Below the pieces are notes generated by a model. The model was given only the letters and a program-made list of their open reading frames with translations. It had not been told where the DNA came from and did no database searches. Position numbers and translations under genes: made by a program. From Thermoguttaceae bacterium (lineage in GTDB: Bacteria > Planctomycetota > Planctomycetia > Pirellulales > Thermoguttaceae), in the NCBI GenBank assembly GCA_017447865.1, contig JAFSMO010000041.1:1-64000 (forward strand): a stretch of 64,000 nt of DNA. The letters run 5' to 3'. Below are positions 16,464 through 25,628 of this stretch, in pieces (position 1 is the first letter of the stretch; each line of letters opens with the position of its first letter).

Positions 16464-17502
16464 GCCGAAACCCGCCAAAATCCTGCCGCGGTCGGTCATT
16501 TTCGAGATCACGTTCCGCTGCCCGCACCGCTGCGCGTTTTGTTACTGCCCGTGGGAAAACACGGCGGCGGGAGCGTACCCGCGTGAGGAGCTTTCCACCC
16601 AGGAACTCAAGGACGCGCTCGCGCTTTTGAAGGCGTGCGGGGCGGAGCAGGTCACGTTCAGCGGCGGGGAACCGACCGCACGCGAGGATCTTCGGGAAAT
16701 CCTCACGTACACGCGCCGAACGCTTGGCCTGCGTTCCGGCCTGATTTCGAACGGGGCGCTGATCGATGAGGAATTTTTGGACTTTTTGCGCCCGCTGAAG
16801 ATCCTGCTTTCGCTTTCGGTTCCGGGAATCAAGACCTTCGAGCAAACGACCGGCGTGGACGGAGCGGCGCACGTGCTCGAACTTTTCGACCAGGCCAAAA
16901 AACGTGGGATCCGGACCTGCGCGAATATTACCGTCTCGCGGACGAACCTCCCGGAGCTTTACGAGAACATCGCGTACCCGCTGATCCATGGCGCGGATTA
17001 CGTCCTTTTGAACCGCTTCATGCCGGGCGGCCGCGGAATGAGCCACCAGGATCTGCTCCTGAACGCTGAGGAACTGAACCAGATGCTCGAAACGGCCGAG
17101 GAGGTTTTGGCCCGCGCCGGGAAAAAGGGGCACATCGGAACGGAGCTTCCGTACTGCGTGATCAAAAACCCGAAGAAGTTCAAGTTCCTTTCCGTTGGCT
17201 CAAAATGCAGTGCGGTCAAGCATTTTTGCGCGCTGGACCCGAACGGCTGGGTGAAGGTTTGCAATCACTCGCCGCACGTGATTTGCCGCTGGGACGAGAT
17301 CCCGGACAAACTCCCGTCGGACCCGTACTGGAGGCGGTTCCTCGAGTCGGACTACATCCCCGAGATGTGCGCGGGCTGCCGCGACCTGAGCCACTGCCAC
17401 GGCGGCTGCCGCGAAGCGGCGAACGTCTGGGGCGGAGCCGTGGATGCGGCGGATCCCATTTTTAACTGTGATTTTGAAGGTTTTAAAAATTTAACCCATT
17501 AA
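16456..17502 (+). CDS. Radical SAM/SPASM domain protein, candidate peptide maturase
   Basis: A 348-residue radical SAM enzyme. CPHRCAFC (Cys22, 26, 29) binds the SAM-cleaving 4Fe-4S cluster, and TFSGGEPTARED is the GGEP motif. The C-terminal SPASM-type domain supplies Cys251, 258, 269, 305, 308, 314, 318 and 338 for auxiliary clusters (CAGCRDLSHCHGGC is characteristic). SPASM enzymes mostly modify ribosomal peptides or proteins (sactionine, lasso-like crosslinks, PQQ type) or act as anSMEs. The ATG at 16456 overlaps the preceding peptide gene, which makes that peptide the likely substrate. Reminiscent of the rSAM/lipoprotein pairs I recall from Bacteroidota; no confirmed homology. Confidence 0.88.
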   Translation: MSEPKPAKILPRSVIFEITFRCPHRCAFCYCPWENTAAGAYPREELSTQELKDALALLKACGAEQVTFSGGEPTAREDLREILTYTRRTLGLRSGLISNGALIDEEFLDFLRPLKILLSLSVPGIKTFEQTTGVDGAAHVLELFDQAKKRGIRTCANITVSRTNLPELYENIAYPLIHGADYVLLNRFMPGGRGMSHQDLLLNAEELNQMLETAEEVLARAGKKGHIGTELPYCVIKNPKKFKFLSVGSKCSAVKHFCALDPNGWVKVCNHSPHVICRWDEIPDKLPSDPYWRRFLESDYIPEMCAGCRDLSHCHGGCREAANVWGGAVDAADPIFNCDFEGFKNLTH

Positions 17503-17540
17503 CTTGACCGGCTCACGACGCCGGCCCTCCGAATCCTTTG
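17502..17540. repeat. Short GC-rich palindromic repeat (CCGGC type), copy 2
   Basis: AACTTGACCGGC to GCCGGCCCTCCG, a near copy of the stretch at 3606-3645, between the radical SAM and PP2C genes. Confidence 0.5.
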
Positions 17541-17550
17541 GAGTAAACCC

Positions 17551-18714
17551 ATGAGACCAAGCGAAAACCCGTGGAAAAACTGCCTGGAGTACTGCGCGAT
17601 CAGCGAAATCGGTCTGCGCCGTTCCAATAATCAGGACTCACACGACGAAGTGCCGGCCCGGAACCAGAAAATCTGGAACATGCGCGGCCATGTTTTCTGC
17701 GTGGCGGACGGAATGGGCGCACACGCGGCAGGCGAACTGGCGAGCAAACTGGCGACCGACACGATCCCGATGGTTTACCTGAAGCAGACGCAGCTCACGC
17801 CGCCGGAGGCCCTTACGAAAGCGATCCAGGAGGCCAACTCCAAGATCCACGCCAAGGGAAACTCCGACGAGGAACTGCGCGGGATGGGGACCACCAACGA
17901 CACGCTCGTGATCCTGCCCGAGGGCGTGATGATCGGCCACGTGGGCGACAGTCGCGTGTACCGGCTCCGCGGGAACAAATGGGACCAAATGACTCGCGAC
18001 CACAGCGTCGTCTGGGACAAAGAGGAGGCGCACGAGGTCATTGACGACTCGGTCCACAAAAACGTCATCACGCGATGCCTCGGCGTCTCGCCGGACGTCA
18101 AGCCCGACATTGAGGGGCCGTGGCCGATCCAGGTCGGCGACATTTACCTCCTCTGCAGCGACGGCTTGTGCGGCCAGTTCGAGGAAGACCGCGAAACCGG
18201 CTACTGCGAAATGGGAAAGATCCTCACGGTTCTGCCGCTTCAGGAAGCGACCCGGGCGCTGGTGGACCTCGCCAATCTGCGCGGAGGACCTGATAATATT
18301 ACAGTCGTGACGGTCAAATACCTCGGCCCTCAGCAGGCGGTTCCGACCACGCACGATCCGAAACCGGTCCCCATGGCGACGGAGACGGAAATGCCGCACC
18401 CGGAAATGCCGGAGTGGCAGTGGAGCATGATGAAACTCTTGGGCAAAAAACCGCCGAAAGCGTTTACGCAGCGCACGGGGCGCGGGCCGTATCGGTCGTA
18501 CTCGGCCGTTTGCGACTCCAAATTCGCGGTGGAACTGCGCCGGATCTTCACCGAATTGCGCGAAAGTGCCGGCACGCAGGCGGAGCTGAATTTCAAAAAG
18601 GTGGACCAGCTCGCCGGAGCAGCGGCCAAAGCGCTCGGCGCGAAGAATTTCAAGGACGCGACGAAATATTTCGCCCAGGCCATTTCGGAAATCTGGCGGC
18701 AACTGGCCGAATGA
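17551..18714 (+). CDS. PP2C-type serine/threonine protein phosphatase
   Basis: A 387-residue protein with a full PP2C domain at about 10-260. Metal and motif residues are visible: RRSNNQDS, FCVADGMGAHAAGE, MGTTNDTLVI, IGHVGDSRVYRL, LLCSDGLCGQFEED and GGPDNITVVTV. The C-terminal 110 residues form a helical extension (FAVELRRIFTELRESAGTQAEL). It removes phosphate from Ser/Thr residues and would oppose kinases such as the one at 37512-38990. It stands outside the radical SAM operon, 48 bases downstream of it, so shared transcription is possible. Confidence 0.9.
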   Translation: MRPSENPWKNCLEYCAISEIGLRRSNNQDSHDEVPARNQKIWNMRGHVFCVADGMGAHAAGELASKLATDTIPMVYLKQTQLTPPEALTKAIQEANSKIHAKGNSDEELRGMGTTNDTLVILPEGVMIGHVGDSRVYRLRGNKWDQMTRDHSVVWDKEEAHEVIDDSVHKNVITRCLGVSPDVKPDIEGPWPIQVGDIYLLCSDGLCGQFEEDRETGYCEMGKILTVLPLQEATRALVDLANLRGGPDNITVVTVKYLGPQQAVPTTHDPKPVPMATETEMPHPEMPEWQWSMMKLLGKKPPKAFTQRTGRGPYRSYSAVCDSKFAVELRRIFTELRESAGTQAELNFKKVDQLAGAAAKALGAKNFKDATKYFAQAISEIWRQLAE

Positions 18715-18853
18715 TCATCCGAATCACCCGGGAAACACGCTGATTTGACCGAACATCAAAGCGTTCGAAATCCGTGCATTTACGAATTCGCCCTTTCTTC
18801 CAACTTTTTAATGGTCAAATTCGTCAGAGTTTCCCTAAACTCTCAAATCTCTC

Positions 18854-18882
18854 TTGCGTCAATTTGGAAAAAAGAGTAAAAT
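18854..18882 (+). promoter_or_regulatory. Promoter for the RND exporter operon
   Basis: TTGCGT (18854-18859) and TAAAAT (18877-18882) are 17 bases apart, about 80 bases before the GTG start at 18963. Confidence 0.55.
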
Positions 18883-18962
18883 TACCGCGTATCGTGTTTC
18901 TTTTCAAACTGGTGGAATTTTTTCGACCGTTCAAAAATAGAAACTTTTGAGGAAAACGTTTC

Positions 18963-21900
18963 GTGGCAGACTCCAATTCACGCGCAAATTCAAAGCCGAA
19001 AGGTCATTCAGCCCTCTCCGAGCCGCTGGGATGGATGATTCGTTCGATTTTAAAATATAATTACCTGATCCTCTTCCTGATGATCGCGGGGGCGGTCTCG
19101 GCGGGTCTATATACGATGGAACATTTGACGTTTAAAAACAGACGTCTGGACCTGATCAACCCGAAAAGCGAGTGGAATCAGTACTGGCTCGAGTACATTT
19201 CCAAGTTTGGCAGCGAGGACGACTTAATTATCGTGGTGGACGGTGAATCGGCGGAACAAATCATCCCGGCCCTGAACGAAACCGCGGCAGAAATTGAAAA
19301 AAATCCCAACCTTTTCCACTCTCTTTTTTATAAATTCGACGATTCGGCCCTCCTTTCCAAGGCGCTTTACTTTGCGTCGGAGGAGGAACTTCAGGACCTG
19401 AATCTCTTTTTGAAGAGCCACGAGGACGTTTTCCAGGGGAACTGGGACACGCTCTCGATCGATCGGATCCTTCCACAGACGGTGATGCCACTGGCCGCCG
19501 AACCGGGTCAGATCCCGCCGCGGATGGCCGCGAATATGCGTCAGGCGCTGGAACGCATGATCTTCAGTCTGGAGCAGGCGCTTGGCCCGACGTACCAGTT
19601 TTACTCCCCATTCCCGGAAATCGATCTTTCTAAAGGGCACAAGAGTGGAAAACTGCCGACCACCACGAGACCGGAAGCTTCAAACCGGAACCAGAGCATG
19701 CTGAATGGTTTCAATTCCGCGTGGAATGGAACGCAGTCGAGCATCAATGATTCCCCCATTTCCTTGGCTTCTTCGGATCAGGGGAAGACTTTAAACTTAA
19801 ACAATTACACGGCGTATTACCCGAATCCGGAATCGTGGAACGCCAGTTATGATTCCGATCCGACGGACCCATACATTCAGGCCATTTCGCAGACTGCCAA
19901 TTATTACCCGGCAGAGGTCGCGAACGGCGGCGATTTTCGGGACGTTTCCGAGCTGGAGCCGCAGCTTTATGCAGTACACTCGCCGTTTGACGCGCACGAA
20001 AATCTGGAATCGGGCCTTCCGTCGCCGGAGGGTGGAATGGAAATGGCGCCGGTGAATCCGCAGTACGGTTCCAATCTGGCGCAAATTCCGGCTTCCGCAA
20101 CGCCGGAGCAGATGACCTCTTCGGTCAATGAAATCGAAAATGAAACGGTGGAGACCTCGTTAAACCGTTCTCCGCAGTCTGGTGAGACTGATCCGGTTTC
20201 TGCCCCCATTAAGCGGGTGGAGGGAGATTCGCACATTCATTACACGTGGCTGACTCCGGACAAAACGGCCGTCATGATGGTCAAAATGATCGAGGAGAAG
20301 AATGCGGATTTCGCCCGAGGGACGGCGGGAATCGAAACGCTGCGCTCCATTTTGGCCTCGGTTCAGGAAAATCATCCGGGAGTCACCCTTCAGCTGACCG
20401 GTCTTCCGGTGATGGAAAACGACGAAATGCGCTCCAGCCAGAACGCGATGAACTGGGCGACCTGGCTTTCCGTTTTGGGCGTGGCGCTCCTGTACATTTA
20501 CTTTTTCCGTGAACTGCGGCACCCGATCCTTGCGATCATCGCCCTCTTCGTTGGAATCGGCTGGAGCATGGCGTACATCACGTTCTTCGTCGGACACCTG
20601 AATATTCTCAGCATGGCCTTCGCGGTCATTTTGATCGGTTTGGGGATCGATTTTGGGATCCACTTCACGTCACGCTACTTGACGTGCCGGGCCGAAGGAA
20701 ACGACACGAAAACGGCGCTGGTCCTCACTGGAAAAGAAATTGGTCCGGGGATCCTCACCGGAGCGTTTACGACCGCGGCCGCTTTTTTCATGGCGGGAAT
20801 GACCGAGTTCACAGGAATCGCCGAGCTGGGGATCATCGCGGGCGGCGGAGTACTTTGCTGCTGCCTGGCCGCGCTGACCGTTCTGCCAATTTTGATTTAC
20901 ATGGTGGACAAAAACCGGCCGCAGGAAAAATTCAAATCGCCGCGGAATCCGGTTTTCTTCCAGGGAAATCCCAAAGTCGTGTTTTTCCTGAGCATCCTCG
21001 TTATTGGCGCGGCCGCCTGCGGGCTTCCGAAACTTTACTACGACTACAATTTGCTGAACCTTCAGCCGAAAGGACTCGAAAGCGTTGCGCTGGAGATGCG
21101 CCTGATCGAGGAGAGCAAACAGAGCTGCTGGTTTGCGATCTCCATGAGCGATAATGAGGAGATTTTGCGGGACCGGATCGAAAAATTCTCGGCCCTTCCA
21201 AGCGTCGATCATGTGGAGCAGCTCGTTACGCTGATCTCGGACGAAAACCCGCTCGTGCGCCAGATCCATGAAGTTCTGACCAAAACGCCGTCGGACGTTC
21301 ATCAGCAGCCGGTCCTGACGAAAGAAGACGCCCGAAAACTTTACCAGTGCCTCGAAATGGCGCGCCTGTGCCTGACGGGCAAAGCTGAGTTTCTGTCGTA
21401 CTATGAACGCATCGAGGCACTTCAGAAGCAGCTGCTCGGAATGCGCCTGACGGAATATTTTGCCCGCATGACACAGTACCAGGAGTCCCTCGCGCGGGAT
21501 TTGCTCACGAAACTGAACAAACTCGAGAAAATGTCGTCGCCCGAACCGCCGACTCTGAGCGATCTTCCGAAAGCGTACGTGGATCGAATGCGCGCCGAGG
21601 ACGGAACGTTCCTGCTCAAGATCTACGCCAAGGGGGATCTGTGGGACATGGAAAACCTGGAAACGTTCGTGCAGGAGGTCCGGTCCGTGGATCCGAAAGT
21701 GACGGGGAATCCGCTCCAGACGTACGAGTGCTCGCTCCAGATGAAGAAAGGCTACCAGGACGCGGCGTGTTACGCTCTGGGAATCGTTTTCATCCTTCTG
21801 ATGCTGGACCTTCGGAGTTTCGCCGACACTTTGTTTGCCATGTTCCCGGTGGTGCTTGGAATCGTTTGTACGTTCGGGATCATGGGGTACTTCAATATTC

Positions 21901-22457
21901 CGTTGAACGCCGCCAACCTGATCGTTCTGCCCCTGATCCTCGGGATCGGGATCGACGACGGGGTGCACATCATGCACGATTTCCATAATTCGTACAGAGG
22001 TGGGACGTACAGGATCTCCTCCTCGACTTCCATGAGCGTCATTTTGACGTCGCTCACCACGATTTTGAGTTTTGGCACGCTGATGCTCGCCGAACACCGT
22101 GGACTGCAGAGCCTTGGAATGGTCCTGGCGATCGGAACGACGTGCTGCTGGCTGACCTCCCTGCTTGTTTTGCCCGCGATGCTGAATTTGTTCTTCTCTC
22201 ACGGAAATCAGCCGATTCCCCAGAAGGTGAATCCGGTACCGGCACCAGAGTATCGTACCGTCCCGGCGCAGGACTCCTGGTCAAGCCGACTGAATTCCGA
22301 ATCCAGCGTTGGACGGGGAAATGTACCCCCCCAGGAAGTGCCGACGTTTACGACTTACATGGACGACGATTTTGTGTTTCCACCGCGACGGTCAACGACC
22401 TGCTACACGCGAAACGCCGAGGGTGAAATCATTAATTCAACCGGAAAAGCCGCATGA
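18963..22457 (+). CDS. MmpL/HpnN-like RND superfamily exporter
   Basis: A 1164-residue RND permease with two repeats of six membrane helices. TM1 lies at about 31-50; helix groups are near residues 500-650 and 935-1090. Conserved RND text includes VILIGLGIDFGIHFTSRYL in the first half and LILGIGIDDGVHIMHDFHN in the second. The first outer loop holds an unusual Asn/Ser/Pro-rich insertion (about 215-420). Relatives move lipids or hopanoids to the outer membrane. Start is GTG with GAGG upstream. Its stop overlaps the next start by ATGA, so it is translationally coupled to a condensation-fold acyltransferase. Confidence 0.88.
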   Translation: MADSNSRANSKPKGHSALSEPLGWMIRSILKYNYLILFLMIAGAVSAGLYTMEHLTFKNRRLDLINPKSEWNQYWLEYISKFGSEDDLIIVVDGESAEQIIPALNETAAEIEKNPNLFHSLFYKFDDSALLSKALYFASEEELQDLNLFLKSHEDVFQGNWDTLSIDRILPQTVMPLAAEPGQIPPRMAANMRQALERMIFSLEQALGPTYQFYSPFPEIDLSKGHKSGKLPTTTRPEASNRNQSMLNGFNSAWNGTQSSINDSPISLASSDQGKTLNLNNYTAYYPNPESWNASYDSDPTDPYIQAISQTANYYPAEVANGGDFRDVSELEPQLYAVHSPFDAHENLESGLPSPEGGMEMAPVNPQYGSNLAQIPASATPEQMTSSVNEIENETVETSLNRSPQSGETDPVSAPIKRVEGDSHIHYTWLTPDKTAVMMVKMIEEKNADFARGTAGIETLRSILASVQENHPGVTLQLTGLPVMENDEMRSSQNAMNWATWLSVLGVALLYIYFFRELRHPILAIIALFVGIGWSMAYITFFVGHLNILSMAFAVILIGLGIDFGIHFTSRYLTCRAEGNDTKTALVLTGKEIGPGILTGAFTTAAAFFMAGMTEFTGIAELGIIAGGGVLCCCLAALTVLPILIYMVDKNRPQEKFKSPRNPVFFQGNPKVVFFLSILVIGAAACGLPKLYYDYNLLNLQPKGLESVALEMRLIEESKQSCWFAISMSDNEEILRDRIEKFSALPSVDHVEQLVTLISDENPLVRQIHEVLTKTPSDVHQQPVLTKEDARKLYQCLEMARLCLTGKAEFLSYYERIEALQKQLLGMRLTEYFARMTQYQESLARDLLTKLNKLEKMSSPEPPTLSDLPKAYVDRMRAEDGTFLLKIYAKGDLWDMENLETFVQEVRSVDPKVTGNPLQTYECSLQMKKGYQDAACYALGIVFILLMLDLRSFADTLFAMFPVVLGIVCTFGIMGYFNIPLNAANLIVLPLILGIGIDDGVHIMHDFHNSYRGGTYRISSSTSMSVILTSLTTILSFGTLMLAEHRGLQSLGMVLAIGTTCCWLTSLLVLPAMLNLFFSHGNQPIPQKVNPVPAPEYRTVPAQDSWSSRLNSESSVGRGNVPPQEVPTFTTYMDDDFVFPPRRSTTCYTRNAEGEIINSTGKAA

Positions 22458-23743
22458 CCCCGTTTGAGGATTTCCTGTTTTACGACGCCCAGCGTGCAAC
22501 TGGCGCTGAACCTCTCGCGGATGCCGTGACGATTCTGCATTTTTCCGGTCAGCCTGATCTATTTCGTTTGGAACGGGCCATTTCAGAAGCCGCCCGTCAT
22601 CATCCGACCGCTCGGAGTCTGGTTTCGGTTCACGCCAATGGAACGTTGGACTGGACCGGCCCTCAGTCGGAGGTTCAACTCGTGCGGGCGGAATCGCTTT
22701 CACTTCCTCTTCCGCCGCTTCAGATCCAAAAGGAGCCGGGCTTGAAATTCTGGCTTTGCGACGCACCTGACTCGGAAGGTTTTCAGCTCTGGTTCCAGTT
22801 TCACCACGCGGCGACCGATGCGCTTGGCTCGTTCCGTTTCCTTGAAGAGATTTTTCAGCGTTACGCCGCTGAAACGGCGGAAAACCCGGCGGATTGGGAG
22901 GCGGAATTTCCAACGGACGAAGAGCTGGATGTGCGTCAGGCGGTGGATCCGCGCGTGACTTTTGCGCTGGTTTGCGCCGCGGTTTGGCAGATTCTGGCGT
23001 TTCCGTTCCGTCGGAAGCCGCGGGAAATTCGTCACGCAGAGAAAACTCAGGCAGAATCCCCCAAGGAGCCGCTTTTCCGGACGCTGACCCGCGAGGAGAC
23101 CCGCAAAAGGCTCGACGCGGCGCACGAGCAGGGGGTTTCGCTGAATGATCAGATCCTGGCGGCGGCGTTCAGGGCGGTTGAAAATCTGCAATCGGATGGT
23201 CGGCCGATCCAGATCGCGGTCCCGGTGAATACGCGGTCGGGGCGGTTCTTCAAAATGCCGCTCCGGAATCTCGTGAGCGTCGTTTTTCTGCGCACGTCCC
23301 GGCGGAAACTGCGAGGGTCAGACGCCAGGCTTTTGGGCTGGATCCACCGTCAAATGGCGCCGAAGCGGAAGGAACTCCGGGCGGATCTTCTGCTTCAGGA
23401 GTTGAAATGGCTCTGCGCGTGGCGCTGGCGCGGAGATCACCGCTGGGGGATGAACTGGTTCGTGCGGCGAAAAACCCCGATGGCGACGCTCGTCGTTTCC
23501 AATCTGGGCGTCCTTTTCCGTGATTCACGCCTTCCCAGGACGGCGGACGGCCGCCTGCAGATCGGCTCTTTGACCCTCGACCGCGTGGAGCAGATCTCCC
23601 CTCGCACGACCGACGCGGCCATGACGCTCGCCCTCGGGACCTACGCCGGTCGACTGCACTTCGGACTGAACTGGGACCCCAAACGGGTCGATCTTGAAGA
23701 AGCCGGACGGTTTCTGGATTTTTTAACGGAGTACGAATCCTAA
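22454..23743 (+). CDS. Condensation-domain / PapA-like acyltransferase
   Basis: A 429-residue protein of the condensation-domain superfamily (CoA-dependent acyltransferases, PapA, WS/DGAT). The catalytic HHxxxD motif is present as FHHAATDALG at about 117, and the second-half segments SLNDQILAAAFRAV and VSNLGVLFRD match the structural core. Such enzymes move an acyl group onto an alcohol or amine. Start codon overlaps the RND gene stop (ATGA). In mycobacteria PapA enzymes are genetically paired with MmpL exporters to finish and export surface lipids; by analogy this pair may build and export an acylated lipid. Substrate unknown. Confidence 0.8.
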   Translation: MTPFEDFLFYDAQRATGAEPLADAVTILHFSGQPDLFRLERAISEAARHHPTARSLVSVHANGTLDWTGPQSEVQLVRAESLSLPLPPLQIQKEPGLKFWLCDAPDSEGFQLWFQFHHAATDALGSFRFLEEIFQRYAAETAENPADWEAEFPTDEELDVRQAVDPRVTFALVCAAVWQILAFPFRRKPREIRHAEKTQAESPKEPLFRTLTREETRKRLDAAHEQGVSLNDQILAAAFRAVENLQSDGRPIQIAVPVNTRSGRFFKMPLRNLVSVVFLRTSRRKLRGSDARLLGWIHRQMAPKRKELRADLLLQELKWLCAWRWRGDHRWGMNWFVRRKTPMATLVVSNLGVLFRDSRLPRTADGRLQIGSLTLDRVEQISPRTTDAAMTLALGTYAGRLHFGLNWDPKRVDLEEAGRFLDFLTEYES

Positions 23744-23771
23744 CCCTTTTCCTTGAGTTCAACGTCTGAAA

Positions 23772-25007
23772 ATGATTTACCGCCTCCTCACCGAATCGCT
23801 TAATCACGAGCTTTCCCCTGCCGCAGCTTCAGAGCTGAGCCTCGAAAACGTCGCGGAACTTCACGCCCGGCTCGGCTTTCCGGAACGGACGTTTCCGGTG
23901 ATCCACATCACGGGGACCAAGGGGAAGGGGAGCACCGCCGCGATGTTCGCCGCCGTTTTGCACGAGGCCGGGCTGAAAGGCGGGCTTTACACGTCGCCGC
24001 ACGTAGTTTCACTCGAGGAGCGCATTCAGATCAACGGCCAGCCCATTCCCGAGACGCGGCTGAACGAAATCCTGGAAGAAAAGCTCCGCCCGATCGTCGA
24101 GGAAATGGCGGAGGAGGGGAAACCCCTGACGTTTTTCGAGCTTCTGACCGTCGCGGCCTTTGAGTATTTCGCGGAAGAAACCGTCGATTTTGCCGTGGTC
24201 GAAGTGGGAATGGGCGGACGGAACGACGCGACGAACATTTGCACGCCGTGCCTGACGGTCCTCACGAACGTGGCGCTCGACCACACGAAGGAACTCGGCG
24301 AAACGCTTGAAGAGATCGCACGTGAAAAGGCCGGGATCATCAAGCGCGAAGTGCCGCTCATCGTCGGGAAAATGGCCCCGGAAACCCTGACTCGCGTGCG
24401 GCCGGTGATCGAGGAGATCGCGGTCCGGCAAAACGCTCCCGTGGCCTGGGCGGGAACGCATTTTCCCGAGGCGCTTGGCCCCGAAGTTGAGCTTGGAATG
24501 CCCGGCGAGCACCAGCGCGCCAACGCCGCCATCGTCTGCAAAGCGGCCACGATCCTGGATCCCGTTACGCCCGAAAACCTCTGGAACGGCCTGAAAAAGG
24601 CCAAGCTCCCGGGCCGGCTGGAGGTCGTTTCGGAAAGCCCGACGGTGATTTTGGACGCGGCGCACACGCCCGACTCGATGGCGTACTCAGTGCAGTGGGT
24701 CCACGAAACGTTCCCAAACCGGCCCAAAACCGTGCTTTTCGCGGCGGCCAAAGACAAAAACTGGCGTTTGATGCTGAATCTTCTGCTTCTGCTCGACCCC
24801 CGGCGGCTGATTCTGACGGAATTTCCGGCCGAGCGCGCGGCAAGTTCCGAAGAAATGGGGGCCTTCCTCTCCTCCCGGCCAGGCGTGGAACGGCTCCCTG
24901 ACCCACGAGAGGCGTACTCGGCCGCACGAAATGGCCTGAAGGAAAGCGACGTTTTGCTCGTGACCGGGTCGTTTTTCCTGCTTCGGGCAATTTGCGTAAA
25001 AGAGTGA
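23772..25007 (+). CDS. folC: Bifunctional folylpolyglutamate/dihydrofolate synthase FolC
   Basis: A 411-residue Mur-ligase-fold enzyme. The P-loop ITGTKGKGST is at 47-55, followed by GLYTSPHVVSLEERIQING, VEVGMGGRNDATN, NVALDHTKELGETLEEIAREKAGIIK and GRLEV...DAAHTPDS in the C-terminal domain. FolC adds glutamate to folates. Length is normal. It lies 28 bases after the acyltransferase gene in the same direction, so it may share the transcript although the pathway differs. Confidence 0.93.
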   Translation: MIYRLLTESLNHELSPAAASELSLENVAELHARLGFPERTFPVIHITGTKGKGSTAAMFAAVLHEAGLKGGLYTSPHVVSLEERIQINGQPIPETRLNEILEEKLRPIVEEMAEEGKPLTFFELLTVAAFEYFAEETVDFAVVEVGMGGRNDATNICTPCLTVLTNVALDHTKELGETLEEIAREKAGIIKREVPLIVGKMAPETLTRVRPVIEEIAVRQNAPVAWAGTHFPEALGPEVELGMPGEHQRANAAIVCKAATILDPVTPENLWNGLKKAKLPGRLEVVSESPTVILDAAHTPDSMAYSVQWVHETFPNRPKTVLFAAAKDKNWRLMLNLLLLLDPRRLILTEFPAERAASSEEMGAFLSSRPGVERLPDPREAYSAARNGLKESDVLLVTGSFFLLRAICVKE

Positions 25008-25070
25008 GGCTTAAAACCGTGTAAATCCCCTAAAAATCGGGAAATTTTTGAAAAAATTTTCCCAAAACTC

Positions 25071-25098
25071 TTGACATTTTGGTTTTAGGTTGTATAAT
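25071..25098 (+). promoter_or_regulatory. Perfect-consensus promoter
   Basis: TTGACA (25071-25076) and TATAAT (25093-25098), 16 bases apart, in an AT-rich context. It drives the small gene at 25229 after a leader of about 125 bases. Confidence 0.85.
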
Positions 25099-25228
25099 AG
25101 TGGCGGTTACAATGGGAAACTCTTTTTTCCCAAGAGTAATTTTGTGATCAAATCTCCAGCCGCTCTTTTTTGTTATGGCGGTCTGTAAGAGATCTCATCA
25201 ATAGGTGAATCATAAAAGGAGGTATAAA

Positions 25229-25450
25229 ATGAGAACGGTTTTTGATGCAATTCTGGAGTGCGGGCATGATGAAGATTTTGTTCCGCAGAAGACGCCGGAT
25301 TTTAAGCCGACGGACGCTCCAGCGGGCTCCCTGGCCAAGCTGAAGGTTCTTGCGGAACGCGTGCGGATGGGTTTCCCGCTCTGGCACGAAGATGACCGCA
25401 GCGATTACAGCGGCCTGACCGGCTATCGCACTTCGGAAAGTGATGAATGA
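25229..25450 (+). CDS. Small acidic protein of unknown function
   Basis: A 73-residue protein with an excellent ribosome site (AAAAGGAGG, 25214-25222), a perfect promoter and its own terminator, so it is a real and probably well-expressed single gene. The ILECGHDEDFVPQ start may hold a Cys/His pair, and the C-terminal LAERVRMGFPLWHEDDRSDYSGL is striking, with a W-H-x-D-D-R block. I recall similar short proteins in planctomycete genomes but no function. The earlier ATG at 25205 lies before the ribosome site and is not used. Confidence 0.75.
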   Translation: MRTVFDAILECGHDEDFVPQKTPDFKPTDAPAGSLAKLKVLAERVRMGFPLWHEDDRSDYSGLTGYRTSESDE

Positions 25451-25467
25451 TTTCACCCAATGAAATG

Positions 25468-25492
25468 AGGAGGACTAAGTCCTCCTTTTTTT
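25468..25492 (+). terminator. Terminator after the small acidic protein gene
   Basis: AGGAGGACT (25468-25476) pairs with AGTCCTCCT (25478-25486) and a T-run follows. The loop is very small (one base, or three after opening a pair). Confidence 0.9.
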
Positions 25493-25533
25493 GTTGATTT
25501 CAGGCGGCATTCAGGAAAGGGGCCGCAGCCCAA

Positions 25534-25568
25534 ACAAAAAAAAGAAGGCCTTTCGACCTTCTTTTTTT
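25534..25568. terminator. Bidirectional terminator of csrA
   Basis: AAAGAAGG (25541-25548) pairs with CCTTCTTT (25557-25564), with an A-run on the left and T-run on the right. It ends the minus-strand csrA transcript. Confidence 0.85.
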
Positions 25569-25628
25569 GCCGTTAACTCCAGGAGAGTTTCGGTAAATCC
25601 TGAACCGCGTTCGAGCAAGGGGGGTAGC

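Noticed and set aside
20670..22202. Open frame of 510 codons on the minus strand
   Set aside because: Opposite the RND exporter second half; no start signals or recognisable domain.
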